Shown here: in pieces, positions 35,732-42,856 of the stretch
How the letters are laid out: each line of letters starts with the position of its first letter
Numbering within the stretch: the stretch's first letter is position 1
Source of the DNA: Psychrobacter sp. FME6
Lineage (GTDB): Bacteria; Pseudomonadota; Gammaproteobacteria; Pseudomonadales; Moraxellaceae
Direction: 5' to 3'
DNA length: 48,043 nucleotides
Assembly (NCBI RefSeq): GCF_014861365.1
Contig: NZ_RRYW01000014.1
Coordinates: 1 to 48,043 of the forward strand
Notes under the pieces: generated by a model
What the model saw: only the letters and a program-made list of their open reading frames with translations
Database searches by the model: none
Told to the model about the DNA's origin: nothing
Made by a program: the position numbers and the translations under genes

Positions 35732-36931
35732 ATGTCAAAATACACCATGCCAGATGATAACCAGCTTCAAAATAATGGCCAAGCGAGCTTCACTGTATTC
35801 GGTGTTGGCGGCGGCGGCGGTAATGCGGTTGAGCATATGGTACAACAAGGGATTAGAGGTGTAACATTTGTCTGTGCAAACACGGACAAACAAGCGCTCG
35901 ATCGTCTGACGGCCCCTCATAAATTACAACTTGGCGCAAAAACAAACCGCGGCCTAGGCGCGGGTGCAAACCCAGAAGTGGGGCGTGAAGCGGCAGAAAG
36001 TGAAGAAGAAGCCATCCGCCAACTACTCGAACACTCAGATATGGTATTTATTACCGCTGGTATGGGTGGTGGTACGGGTACGGGTGCAGCACCAGTGGTT
36101 GCGCGTATTGCTAAAGAAATGGAAGTATTGACCGTGGCTGTCGTGACCACACCCTTCAAATTTGAAGGCGGTAAACGTATCAAAGCTGCCAAAGCGGGCA
36201 TTGAGCAACTAACCAACTTCGTTGACTCTATCATCACCATTCCAAATGACAAGCTGATGAGTGTCTACGGCAATATCTCTATGCAAGATGCCTTTAAAAA
36301 GGCCGATGATGTTTTACTACACGCTGTTCAAGGTATTGCTGAAACCATCGCCAGTGAAGGTATGATCAATATTGACTTTAACGATATTCGTACCGCTATG
36401 ACCGCCAAAGGTCATGCGATGATGGGTATTGGCCGTGCCAGTGGTGATGATCGTGCGCGTCAAGCGACCGAAAAAGCCATTAGATCTCCACTCTTGGATG
36501 ATTTACGTTTAGAGAATGCCAAAGGCTTACTGGTCAACGTGATTTCTTCTGAATCTTTATCATTAGATGAAATGAGCAAAATTAGTACGATAGTCGAAGA
36601 AATTACCGATATCGATGATGCGCACATTTTCTATGGTTCTGTCATTGATGAAAAAATGGGTGATGACTTGCATGTAACCGTCATTGCAACAGGTCTGACT
36701 CTAGATGAGCACGCTGGCGAAGAGGCTGAAGTAGTAGAGACGCCAGTTCCTTCTGTTAACAGCACACAGCCTGTCGATCCAAACTTACATACCAGTGCTT
36801 TAAACAGTCAAAAACAATCTCAAGCGCAAATGTATCAGGATACTGCAGCGCGCTCAAATGCGCCACAAGAGCAGCCTAAAACCAAAACAAATAGTATTCA
36901 GGACTATTTGAAGCGTCAACAAAATAGATAG
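35732..36931 (+). CDS. ftsZ: Cell division protein FtsZ
   Basis: The tubulin-like GTPase that forms the Z ring. It shows FTVFGVGGGGGNAVEHM (about residues 18-34), the tubulin signature GMGGGTGTGAAPVVA (about 110-124), the T7 synergy loop MINIDFNDIRTAM (about 211-223), an acidic/Gln-rich linker and a C-terminal peptide SIQDYLKRQQNR, the docking site for FtsA and ZapA-type partners. 399 residues; E. coli has 383. The start is ATG 35732 because GGAGA (35718-35722) lies 9 nt upstream; a longer frame from 35657 adds 25 residues absent from the family. Terminator at 36983-37012. Confidence 0.97.
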   Translation: MSKYTMPDDNQLQNNGQASFTVFGVGGGGGNAVEHMVQQGIRGVTFVCANTDKQALDRLTAPHKLQLGAKTNRGLGAGANPEVGREAAESEEEAIRQLLEHSDMVFITAGMGGGTGTGAAPVVARIAKEMEVLTVAVVTTPFKFEGGKRIKAAKAGIEQLTNFVDSIITIPNDKLMSVYGNISMQDAFKKADDVLLHAVQGIAETIASEGMINIDFNDIRTAMTAKGHAMMGIGRASGDDRARQATEKAIRSPLLDDLRLENAKGLLVNVISSESLSLDEMSKISTIVEEITDIDDAHIFYGSVIDEKMGDDLHVTVIATGLTLDEHAGEEAEVVETPVPSVNSTQPVDPNLHTSALNSQKQSQAQMYQDTAARSNAPQEQPKTKTNSIQDYLKRQQNR

Positions 36932-36982
36932 GCGTCTTGACTGTTTGAGATGCTCTGAGTGTTTTAAATATTTGAAATTAAG

Positions 36983-37012
36983 GAAAGCCAGCATCAATTG
37001 CTGGCTTTTTTG
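36983..37012 (+). terminator. Terminator after ftsZ
   Basis: AAGCCAGCA pairs with TGCTGGCTT around TCAAT, followed by T. It separates ftsZ from lpxC, so lpxC is likely transcribed from its own promoter in the remainder of the 36932-37429 gap. Confidence 0.92.
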
Positions 37013-37051
37013 TGCTTATAAATTAGCGTTATTTGCCCAGAGAGAAGTATT

Positions 37052-37189
37052 TATAGTCAGTGAGAAGTAATATCGCTACATCACGTACTGCAGGTACCGT
37101 TTTTTCTTGCTTGCTGTGCCTACGCAGACAGAGGCTGCAAAAAAACTATACCCGCAGTATCGTAGCGTTTTTAAAGTATTTTAACTATA
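37052..37189 (-). repeat. Repeat family B, full copy B2 (138 bp)
   Basis: The reverse complement of the copies at 9311-9448 and 44867-45004, same length, with TATAGTCAG and TTAACTATA ends and core GCCTACGCAGACAGAGGC (about 37118-37135). It sits 40 bp past the ftsZ terminator. The remaining lpxC upstream region (37190-37429) shows no gene; a small palindrome GTGTA ATGA TACAC is at 37380-37393. Confidence 0.88.
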
Positions 37190-37429
37190 TATCAAAAATT
37201 GATGAGGTAGACGAATGAATGAGGCTTTATTTTCATAACAACTGATGGGTTTGTGACTATTTATAGAATTTTTAATAAGTGGTTTAGAGAAAGGAATAAT
37301 CAATAAAATATCGACGATAAGTGTTATCAATCAAGGAGATAAGAAAATTAGCCGTTTTTAATTGTGGCGAACTGGGGGTGTGTAATGATACACTATGGCA
37401 ATTGTAACAAAATATGTGAGAAGACAGTC

Positions 37430-38347
37430 ATGAACCAAAGAACCATAAAAACTGCGATAGCCGTTACGGGTACTGGTCTCCACAGTGGTCAGCCTGTTGA
37501 CTTAGAGTTTCATCCGCAACCAATTGATACCGGCATTGTTTTCGAGCGTTCCGATATTGAAGGCAGCCAACCGATTCCAGCGAGTGCATTTTTGGTACAA
37601 GATACCATGATGTCATCCAATCTCGTATTTGGCGGCACACGTGTCGGTACGGTTGAGCATCTGCTCAGTGCGATTGCTGGCTTAGGGGTAGACAACCTGT
37701 TGATTCGTGTTTCGGCGTCTGAGATACCGATTATGGATGGTAGTGCTGCACCTTTTGTTGGGTTGTTACTTGATGCGGGTTTCTGTGAACAGGATGCCCT
37801 AAAGAAGTTTATTAAGATTGTGCGGCCTGTACGCGTCAAGGTCGATGATAAATGGGCAGAACTACGTCCTTATCAGGGGTTTGAGTTAAACTTTGAGATT
37901 GATTTTGATCACCCTGCCATTGATAAAGACTTTCAGCACGCACAGCTACAGTTTTCGACACAAAACTTCATCGAACAATTGAGTTCAGCACGTACTTTTG
38001 GCTTTTTACGCGATATCGAAGCGTTACGTCAGAACAACTTGGCTTTGGGTGGCAGCATGGACAATGCTATCGTCATTGATGAGGCCAGTGTGCTTAATGA
38101 AGGCGGTTTACGATTCAATGATGAGTTTGTCCGTCATAAGATTTTGGATGCTTTAGGAGATTTATATCTGATTGGTTATCCAATTTTGGGTCGTTTTAAT
38201 GCTTATAAATCTGGTCACGCGTTAAATAATTTATTGGTACGTGAGATATTATCTGACCATGATAACTTTGAAATTGTAACATTTGATGACAATGTAACTT
38301 GTCCTATCGAGTATTTCCCTTTGAGCGGCCTGACGGTTGAAGGATGA
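37430..38347 (+). CDS. lpxC: UDP-3-O-acyl-N-acetylglucosamine deacetylase LpxC
   Basis: A zinc deacetylase, the committed step of lipid A synthesis. Zinc ligands are seen in VEHLLSAIAGLG (His, about residue 79) and in FVRHKILDALGDLYLIG (His and Asp, about 238-242). The first residues (MNQRTIKTAIAVTGTGLHSG) match the family N-terminus. The length of 305 residues equals E. coli LpxC. GAGAAG lies about 6 nt before ATG 37430; a GTG 22 codons upstream gives a non-family extension. In E. coli LpxC is degraded by FtsH, also in this window (5 kb downstream). The C-terminal end here (PLSGLTVEG) differs from the E. coli degron, so regulation could differ. Confidence 0.96.
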   Translation: MNQRTIKTAIAVTGTGLHSGQPVDLEFHPQPIDTGIVFERSDIEGSQPIPASAFLVQDTMMSSNLVFGGTRVGTVEHLLSAIAGLGVDNLLIRVSASEIPIMDGSAAPFVGLLLDAGFCEQDALKKFIKIVRPVRVKVDDKWAELRPYQGFELNFEIDFDHPAIDKDFQHAQLQFSTQNFIEQLSSARTFGFLRDIEALRQNNLALGGSMDNAIVIDEASVLNEGGLRFNDEFVRHKILDALGDLYLIGYPILGRFNAYKSGHALNNLLVREILSDHDNFEIVTFDDNVTCPIEYFPLSGLTVEG

Positions 38348-38505
38348 ATACAGGAATATACACGAAGTATCGAAACATTTACGCAATATTACATAGTTAG
38401 GCTCTAGTTACACTCATATAATATGCTGATATTTGGATATATTGTTTAGATTACTTTAACAATTCTGCTCTAGGGTAGAGACCATAAAAGCTGTGGATAA
38501 TTTCT

Positions 38506-38561
38506 AAATCATCTGTTGGTGACTTTCACATTTTGAAAGTCACCAACAGATGATTTTTTTT
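38506..38561 (+). terminator. Long perfect-stem terminator after lpxC
   Basis: A 23-bp perfect stem (38506-38528 against 38534-38556) with a CATTT loop, followed by T up to 38561. Arms contain ATCTGTTGGTGAC and GTCACCAACAGAT. It is about 160 nt past the lpxC stop and 85 bp before the dciA 3' end on the other strand. The stem is far longer than usual for an intrinsic terminator. Confidence 0.8.
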
Positions 38562-38645
38562 GTTCGCGTCATTACAAACTTGCTGTGTTACTACCCTCAT
38601 TTTACGATTTTATTTACATAACTTTACGTTTGGGCACACCGTTTT

Positions 38646-39161
38646 TTAGTGATTTACCAAGCGCAAAAGTGCTTTTTTGAGGTTTTCATCAGTGGTGACA
38701 TGGTCTGCGGCCTGTGATATAGTCCGCTTTGTGTTTTGGCTAAGAGCCTGATTTCCATTGGCTTTACCAGGTTTTGAAATGGGCACTGAAGAAGCTGATG
38801 ATGATTTAGAATAATGATTATTGGCAGATGTCTTAGCTACTACGACGCGAATTTGCTTGAGTTGTTTAAATGTAATTGACTGCTCTGTTAACACTTGCAA
38901 GTAAGCGCTTTGTAAATAGCGAATATGGTTGGCAGCGGTCATCGAGCCAACACTGAGTATCAATTGCTCAGTAGTTAAGCCCACGACCCAGCAGCTATTG
39001 AGGATTTCCTCAGGTAGACAATCTACCAAAAGGGTTTTTACTTCAGTGGTTGCTTGTATATATAAACGCATATTGTCAGCAAGAGTTTGAGGTAGCGCAC
39101 TACCAGCAAAAGCTTGATGGTCGATAAGCTGGGCAAGTCGGTTAGGTTGTTTTTTTGACAT
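38646..39161 (-). CDS. dciA: DciA-type replicative helicase loader/operator (DUF721)
   Basis: A 171-residue protein whose first 95 or so residues fit the DciA (DUF721) family, the ancestral DnaB helicase operator used in bacteria lacking DnaC. Family parts are LAQLIDHQAFAGSALPQTLA (about 8-27), SCWVVGLTTEQLILSVGS (about 56-73) and NHIRYLQSAYLQVL (about 78-91), resembling the KH-like fold. The rest is Ser/Lys-rich and probably disordered. In pseudomonads a DUF721 gene also lies next to lpxC; here it is convergent with it. The 137-residue stretch beginning at 39161 has no competing start. DnaB loading is family knowledge, not seen directly. Confidence 0.8.
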   Translation of the reverse strand: MSKKQPNRLAQLIDHQAFAGSALPQTLADNMRLYIQATTEVKTLLVDCLPEEILNSCWVVGLTTEQLILSVGSMTAANHIRYLQSAYLQVLTEQSITFKQLKQIRVVVAKTSANNHYSKSSSASSVPISKPGKANGNQALSQNTKRTISQAADHVTTDENLKKALLRLVNH

Positions 39162-39325
39162 CGTAATAACTCATCTAATAGGTGACAGAATCGATGTTTA
39201 TTATAAACAGCGCGCTGTTGTAACAAGGATTTTATCATGTTTATTTCATGACTATATCCGCTAAATTAATTCATGCTTTGTCACGGATGACGAGCAATCC
39301 TGTATTCACAATAGGTAGTAAATTT

Positions 39326-40054
39326 ATGAAACAAGCTTTATTAATTTTGTCAGTATTGGGAATGGGTGTAGCACAGACGAGTGGTGCTGCCGAAACGACC
39401 TTTCAATCAAATAATACCTTGAGTCATACCATCACAAATATCTCTACTTCTGCGAACTACGGTTCTAGTCGCAATATCTATAGCACTAATAATGGTGCAC
39501 ATGTATATAGTAACGATGAGATCAGTCAAGCGATTGATAACTTAAGTGCTCATGCTAAGCAAAAAGAATATCAGCTTGCCTCATTGACCAGCCGTTTGTC
39601 TTACGAACAGCGCCAGCAGCAAGCAAGTCGTGTCCCTGATAGTAACTCTGCCCCTGCTATCGCAGCATCACGCGCATCACGTGTGGCATTATCTAGAAGC
39701 TCAGGCTACTGCGCTCGCTATGTGCGTAAAGCATTACAATCAGCTGGTTATGAGTTTACGCCTAATCCTTCAGCCTATCAGTACGCCTCTCGTGGTACGC
39801 TTGCCAATGCAGGCTTTACCAAAATCAGTAATGATATGCAGCCTCAAGTGGGTGATGTCGTAGTCTATGATCGTACATCTAGACGACCACATGGTCATAT
39901 TCAGATATTTGATGGTAATGGTTGGGTATCTGACTTCCGTCAAAACAGCATCAGTCCATATGGCGGTCATCATAACTATACAACGTGGCGTGATTCACAA
40001 TATGTTGATGATGCATCAAACAGTGGTATCTACCTAGCGATGGCTGATAAGTAA
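39326..40054 (+). CDS. Secreted CHAP/NlpC-like amidase-type protein
   Basis: A 242-residue exported protein: signal peptide MKQALLILSVLGMGVAQTSG-A, a Ser/Asn-rich linker with a short coiled stretch (about residues 60-90), and a C-terminal cysteine-peptidase-like domain. The candidate nucleophile is in GYCARYVRKALQSAGY (about 128-143). The candidate His is in RPHGHIQIFDGNGWVSDF (about 195-212), preceded by QVGDVVVYD, the usual CHAP/NlpC order of Cys, GDVVV, H. The substrate is probably peptidoglycan, but this is inference. ATG 39326 has AGGTAG about 8 nt upstream; the longer frame from 39248 would bury the signal peptide. In pseudomonads an M23 peptidase occupies this place between the DUF721 gene and secA. 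Confidence 0.75.
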   Translation: MKQALLILSVLGMGVAQTSGAAETTFQSNNTLSHTITNISTSANYGSSRNIYSTNNGAHVYSNDEISQAIDNLSAHAKQKEYQLASLTSRLSYEQRQQQASRVPDSNSAPAIAASRASRVALSRSSGYCARYVRKALQSAGYEFTPNPSAYQYASRGTLANAGFTKISNDMQPQVGDVVVYDRTSRRPHGHIQIFDGNGWVSDFRQNSISPYGGHHNYTTWRDSQYVDDASNSGIYLAMADK

Positions 40055-40090
40055 TATTGAGCTCAGCTTAAGCGAACCCTTTTCTCCAAA

Positions 40091-40129
40091 CCCAGTAATG
40101 CTCTTTACGACATTGCTGGTTTTTTTTGT
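40091..40129 (+). terminator. Terminator after the CHAP-like gene
   Basis: CCAGTAATG pairs with CATTGCTGG (one mismatch) around CTCTTTACGA and is followed by a run of T. It also stands close to the minus-strand DOMON-like gene's 3' end but has T only on the plus side. Confidence 0.85.
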
Positions 40130-40194
40130 GTTTTTAAATGCTGAGGTTTAAGAAGGGTGAAGGTTTTTTTATTGGCTTGAGTTATCTTGAATAG

Positions 40195-40920
40195 CTAAGG
40201 TATAAATCTCGACCAGTAGCGCTGATCGTGAAAATCAGGCGGAGAAGCATGTTTGGGAGCAAAATATAGCGCAGTCGCTCCAAACCATAAAATGACGCAT
40301 GGATGTATATACTCAATAATAGTACTATTAATAGCGTATTGCGGCTTGGAGTTAGCGTTAGAAGGGCGTAGTTGCTTCAATGGCACCCGAAAACTGCGCT
40401 CATAATGATAGGCTATAGCAGAGGTAGGTTTCGTTAACGCTAAGGGGAGCTTGGAGCTTTCAAGCCAATCAATAGAGGCATAAGTCTGTTTATCTGCATG
40501 CAAAAGGGGATTGGGCGGCAGCGTTGCAGGGTTTCGATAACGCTGAAATTGATAAAGTGCATAGCGGCCATCTGGATTGGCATTGATTTCAATATAAGAC
40601 GCTGTATTGTCAGTGTCAAAAGCTTCATAATCACCGACAGAACGACCAGTGATAAAACATTCAAGGCAGGTCTCTTCCCATAAATAATCAAAAAACCCTA
40701 CTTGCTCTGCTTGCCATGCCGTCCAATCTAATTGAGCAGCCAAGGATTCAAGCGGCAGGGTCACGTGATACTGCAGTTGTAAATAAGCTTTTGGCTGCTG
40801 TATAAGGGTTGCGCTTATCTGTACCTGAATCCGTTGTAAATCTTCTATAGCAACACCGAGTTGGTATGCATCATTTGCTAGCGTTTCGTTTGCTAGGCAT
40901 AAATCAAAAAATTGGCTCAT
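40195..40920 (-). CDS. DOMON-like domain protein
   Basis: A 241-residue protein, with no signal peptide, resembling the bacterial DOMON-like (cd09627-type) family. Shared features are LWEETCLECFITGRSV (about residues 81-96), YIEINANPDGRYALYQFQRY (about 108-127) and the ending PPDFHDQRYWSRF. DOMON-like folds can bind sugars or haem, but the role of this group is not known. The gene is alone on its strand: yhbY lies upstream (ends 41130) with a terminator between. No strong ribosome-binding site is seen before 40920. Confidence 0.75.
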   Translation of the reverse strand: MSQFFDLCLANETLANDAYQLGVAIEDLQRIQVQISATLIQQPKAYLQLQYHVTLPLESLAAQLDWTAWQAEQVGFFDYLWEETCLECFITGRSVGDYEAFDTDNTASYIEINANPDGRYALYQFQRYRNPATLPPNPLLHADKQTYASIDWLESSKLPLALTKPTSAIAYHYERSFRVPLKQLRPSNANSKPQYAINSTIIEYIHPCVILWFGATALYFAPKHASPPDFHDQRYWSRFIP

Positions 40921-41028
40921 AGCGTGCGCGCCCCAAAAGTAATTTATATCTTAAAAAGTCATATTTGCGATAGATAACGCATGATATTAAATATTGAATC
41001 ATAGCAATTATTTAAGCCTAGATAACAT

Positions 41029-41064
41029 AAAAGCCGCGAGCAAAGTTGCATCGCGGCTTTTATC
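41029..41064 (-). terminator. Terminator after yhbY
   Basis: AAAGCCGCGA pairs with TCGCGGCTTT around GCAAAGTTGCA; read on the minus strand it is followed by TTATGTTAT. It separates yhbY from the DOMON-like gene. Confidence 0.8.
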
Positions 41065-41129
41065 ATTTACTGTATTGATTAGCCTCTATAAAGTAAATCA
41101 ACACCATATATTTGTTCTTACATCAACGA

Positions 41130-41438
41130 TTACGCATTACGTGCAAGATTTGACAACTTAGGATTGGCATTCGGATTTTTACGTAGCAAAAGCGCCATAC
41201 GACCAATAGTATGAACCAAAGAAGCATTAGCAGCCGCAGCAAGTTCAGCACCGATGACTTCACGTTCTTCTTTGGTGCCAGCAGGCAATTTAATTTTAAT
41301 AAGTTCATGATCTGATAAAGCGCGATCAATCTCTTCAGTAATGGTCGGCGTGATACCTTTATTACCAATCATAACGATAGGTTTAAGATCGTGGCCAATG
41401 CCTCTTAGGCGTTTAATTGTAGCGTTATCGAGTTCCAT
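41130..41438 (-). CDS. yhbY: YhbY family RNA-binding protein (CRM domain)
   Basis: A 102-residue CRM-domain protein. E. coli YhbY binds pre-50S particles and helps ribosome assembly. Family parts are RLRGIGHDLKPIVMIGNKGI (about residues 10-29), the GxxG-like GNKG loop, and a helix with ELIKIKLP (about 45-52). YhbY is usually about 97 residues. It is divergent from rlmE, an rRNA methyltransferase, the same divergent pair as in E. coli (yhbY/rlmE-ftsH). A shared 385-bp region lies between them. Confidence 0.93.
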   Translation of the reverse strand: MELDNATIKRLRGIGHDLKPIVMIGNKGITPTITEEIDRALSDHELIKIKLPAGTKEEREVIGAELAAAANASLVHTIGRMALLLRKNPNANPKLSNLARNA

Positions 41439-41823
41439 AGAATTCCTAAGTGTGGGTAAAAATAAATGATAGTGCTATTAAGCGTAGTTAATGACCATTA
41501 TAAATAATCTATGGTCATCTTGCATAAGATCAGCAGGATTTTGCACGATTTTACGTGATGAAAATGTTAAACTGAATATTTGGTCACATTATAAACGCTA
41601 CTGTCTGATAAATCAGTGTTTTAACCAATAGAATTTAGCCAGTCTGCTACTGCGAATGAATAAAAAGCCTGATTGATAGTATATCCGAATGAGTTCGGCT
41701 CATCTCAAAAGTGCTTTATAAATATTTTGGCTGCTTCGGCAGTATGTATAGCCAATAGTACTGTCTCGTTTTTAAAGTGAACCCACTATATTAATGTTTT
41801 GCAAAGCAATAGGAGCAGGTATT
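41439..41823. other. Divergent yhbY-rlmE intergenic region
   Basis: It should hold promoters for both genes, which I could not fix. From about 41684 a family B-like segment runs up to just before rlmE. No gene is supported. An ATG at 41794 opens into rlmE but lies at the repeat end. Confidence 0.45.
41684..41790. repeat. Family B-like element before rlmE
   Basis: It ends TTTTTAAAGTGAACCCACTATA, close to the right end of the short family B elements (TTTAAAGTGAATTAACTATA). The interior (GGCTGCTTCGGCAGTATG) differs from the core of other copies. Its left end is uncertain. It finishes 34 bp before the rlmE start used here. Confidence 0.5.
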
Positions 41824-42456
41824 TTGGCCACGCGTATCGAAAACAAAAAACTGTCAAAGAGTAGTAGTGCTTGGATGAAAGAGCATATTGACGATCATTA
41901 TGTGCAAAAGGCTCAAAAAGACGGCTATCGTGCCCGTGCTGCTTATAAGTTACTTGAGATTAATGAAAAAACCAATCTTATTAAAAAAGGCATGACGGTT
42001 GTAGATTTAGGCAGTGCGCCCGGTAGTTGGTCACAAGTAGCTGGCCAGCTGGTAGGTGAAAAAGGCATTCTAATAGCCTCTGATATCTTACCTATGGACA
42101 CCTTGCCTGACGTTACTTTTATTCAGGGCGACTTTCGTGAAGCGGAAGCATTCGATGCTATCATGGCGGAGGTGGGCGATAGACAGGTCAATGTGGTGTT
42201 GTCTGATATGGCGCCCAATACTGCTGGCAATAGTGCCATCGATCAACCACGCATGATGTATTTATGCGAGCTGGCAGTAGACTTTGCTTTGGCCACCTTA
42301 CCAGAAGGTGGCGCGCTTATTATGAAAGTGTTTCAGGGCGAAGGTACACAAGAATTACGCAAGCAAATGCAGCATGATTTTAGTAAAATCCGTAGTATTA
42401 AACCTGGTGCTTCACGACCGCGCTCAAAAGAGATGTTTTGGATTGCGATTAAATAA
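41824..42456 (+). CDS. rlmE: 23S rRNA 2'-O-methyltransferase RlmE (FtsJ)
   Basis: Methylates the ribose of U2552 in 23S rRNA during late 50S assembly. The SAM-binding motif VVDLGSAPGSWSQVA (about residues 60-74), SDMAPNTAGN (about 127-136), IMKVFQGEG (about 165-173) and PRSKEMFWIA near the end give the K-D-K-E catalytic set. 210 residues matches E. coli RlmE (209). The start used is TTG 41824 with AGGAG (41811-41815) 8 nt upstream. ATG 41794 adds 10 residues, falls at the end of a repeat, and would place the AGGAG inside the gene. ftsH follows after 400 bp; in E. coli rlmE and ftsH are an operon. Confidence 0.95.
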   Translation: MATRIENKKLSKSSSAWMKEHIDDHYVQKAQKDGYRARAAYKLLEINEKTNLIKKGMTVVDLGSAPGSWSQVAGQLVGEKGILIASDILPMDTLPDVTFIQGDFREAEAFDAIMAEVGDRQVNVVLSDMAPNTAGNSAIDQPRMMYLCELAVDFALATLPEGGALIMKVFQGEGTQELRKQMQHDFSKIRSIKPGASRPRSKEMFWIAIK

Positions 42457-42479
42457 TCATCATTTCAATAAGTTGTTGT

Positions 42480-42545
42480 CATTGTAGCGGGTTTAATACG
42501 TCACTATAAACGGTGTTTATCGGCGTATTAAATCCGCTACAATCG
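42480..42545 (+). repeat. Large inverted repeat after rlmE
   Basis: A 22-nt left arm (42481-42502; ATTGTAGCGGGTTTAATACG...) pairs with a right arm at about 42523-42544 (CGTATTAAATCCGCTACAAT), 20 of 22 matching. The enclosed 20 nt contain a second hairpin, ATAAAC GGT GTTTAT. There is no T-tract, so it is not a standard terminator. Confidence 0.7.
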
Positions 42546-42569
42546 TTAACTGAATAATAGTGAAATCGG

Positions 42570-42596
42570 CTTGAATTATGCAGGGTAACACCACAT
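42570..42596 (+). promoter_or_regulatory. Possible heat-shock (sigma-32) promoter for ftsH
   Basis: CTTGAA (42570-42575), 13 nt, then CACCACAT (42589-42596), which partly matches the CCCCATnT -10 of sigma-32 promoters. E. coli ftsH is heat inducible, which makes this plausible, but the -10 match is only partial and the site is about 260 bp upstream of the start. Confidence 0.3.
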
Positions 42597-42813
42597 ATCA
42601 TGGTATATTAACTTTGTTTTAAACATATTTTTTAGACAAAGTCGTCTGATAGTAAGCGCTTGATAGGCTCACCTAAGATAGACTCTTGATATCCATGACT
42701 TGTTAAAAGTTAAAAACAGTCCTCATGCGACATTTGAAAAGCATAGGCTTGAATCGCAAGTTTTCGATATCGATGTGTTTATCAAAAATGAGCAATACGT
42801 TTATAGACGTCAC

Positions 42814-42828
42814 GTGTCAAGTTGACAC
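42814..42828. promoter_or_regulatory. 15-bp palindrome before ftsH
   Basis: GTGTCAA-G-TTGACAC: perfect 7-bp arms around one base, 28 bp before the ftsH start codon. It looks like a dimeric repressor site; no regulator can be named. Confidence 0.4.
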
Positions 42829-42856
42829 ACCAATAAGTAAGGGATGGGAATAACTA

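Larger units (their letters stand above)
42457..42856. other. rlmE-ftsH gap with two inverted repeats
   Basis: The 400-bp gap holds a large stem-loop (42480-42545), a heat-shock-promoter-like pair (42570-42596) and a 15-bp palindrome (42814-42828) just before ftsH. No gene is supported. It suggests that ftsH has its own control here instead of relying on rlmE read-through. Confidence 0.5.
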
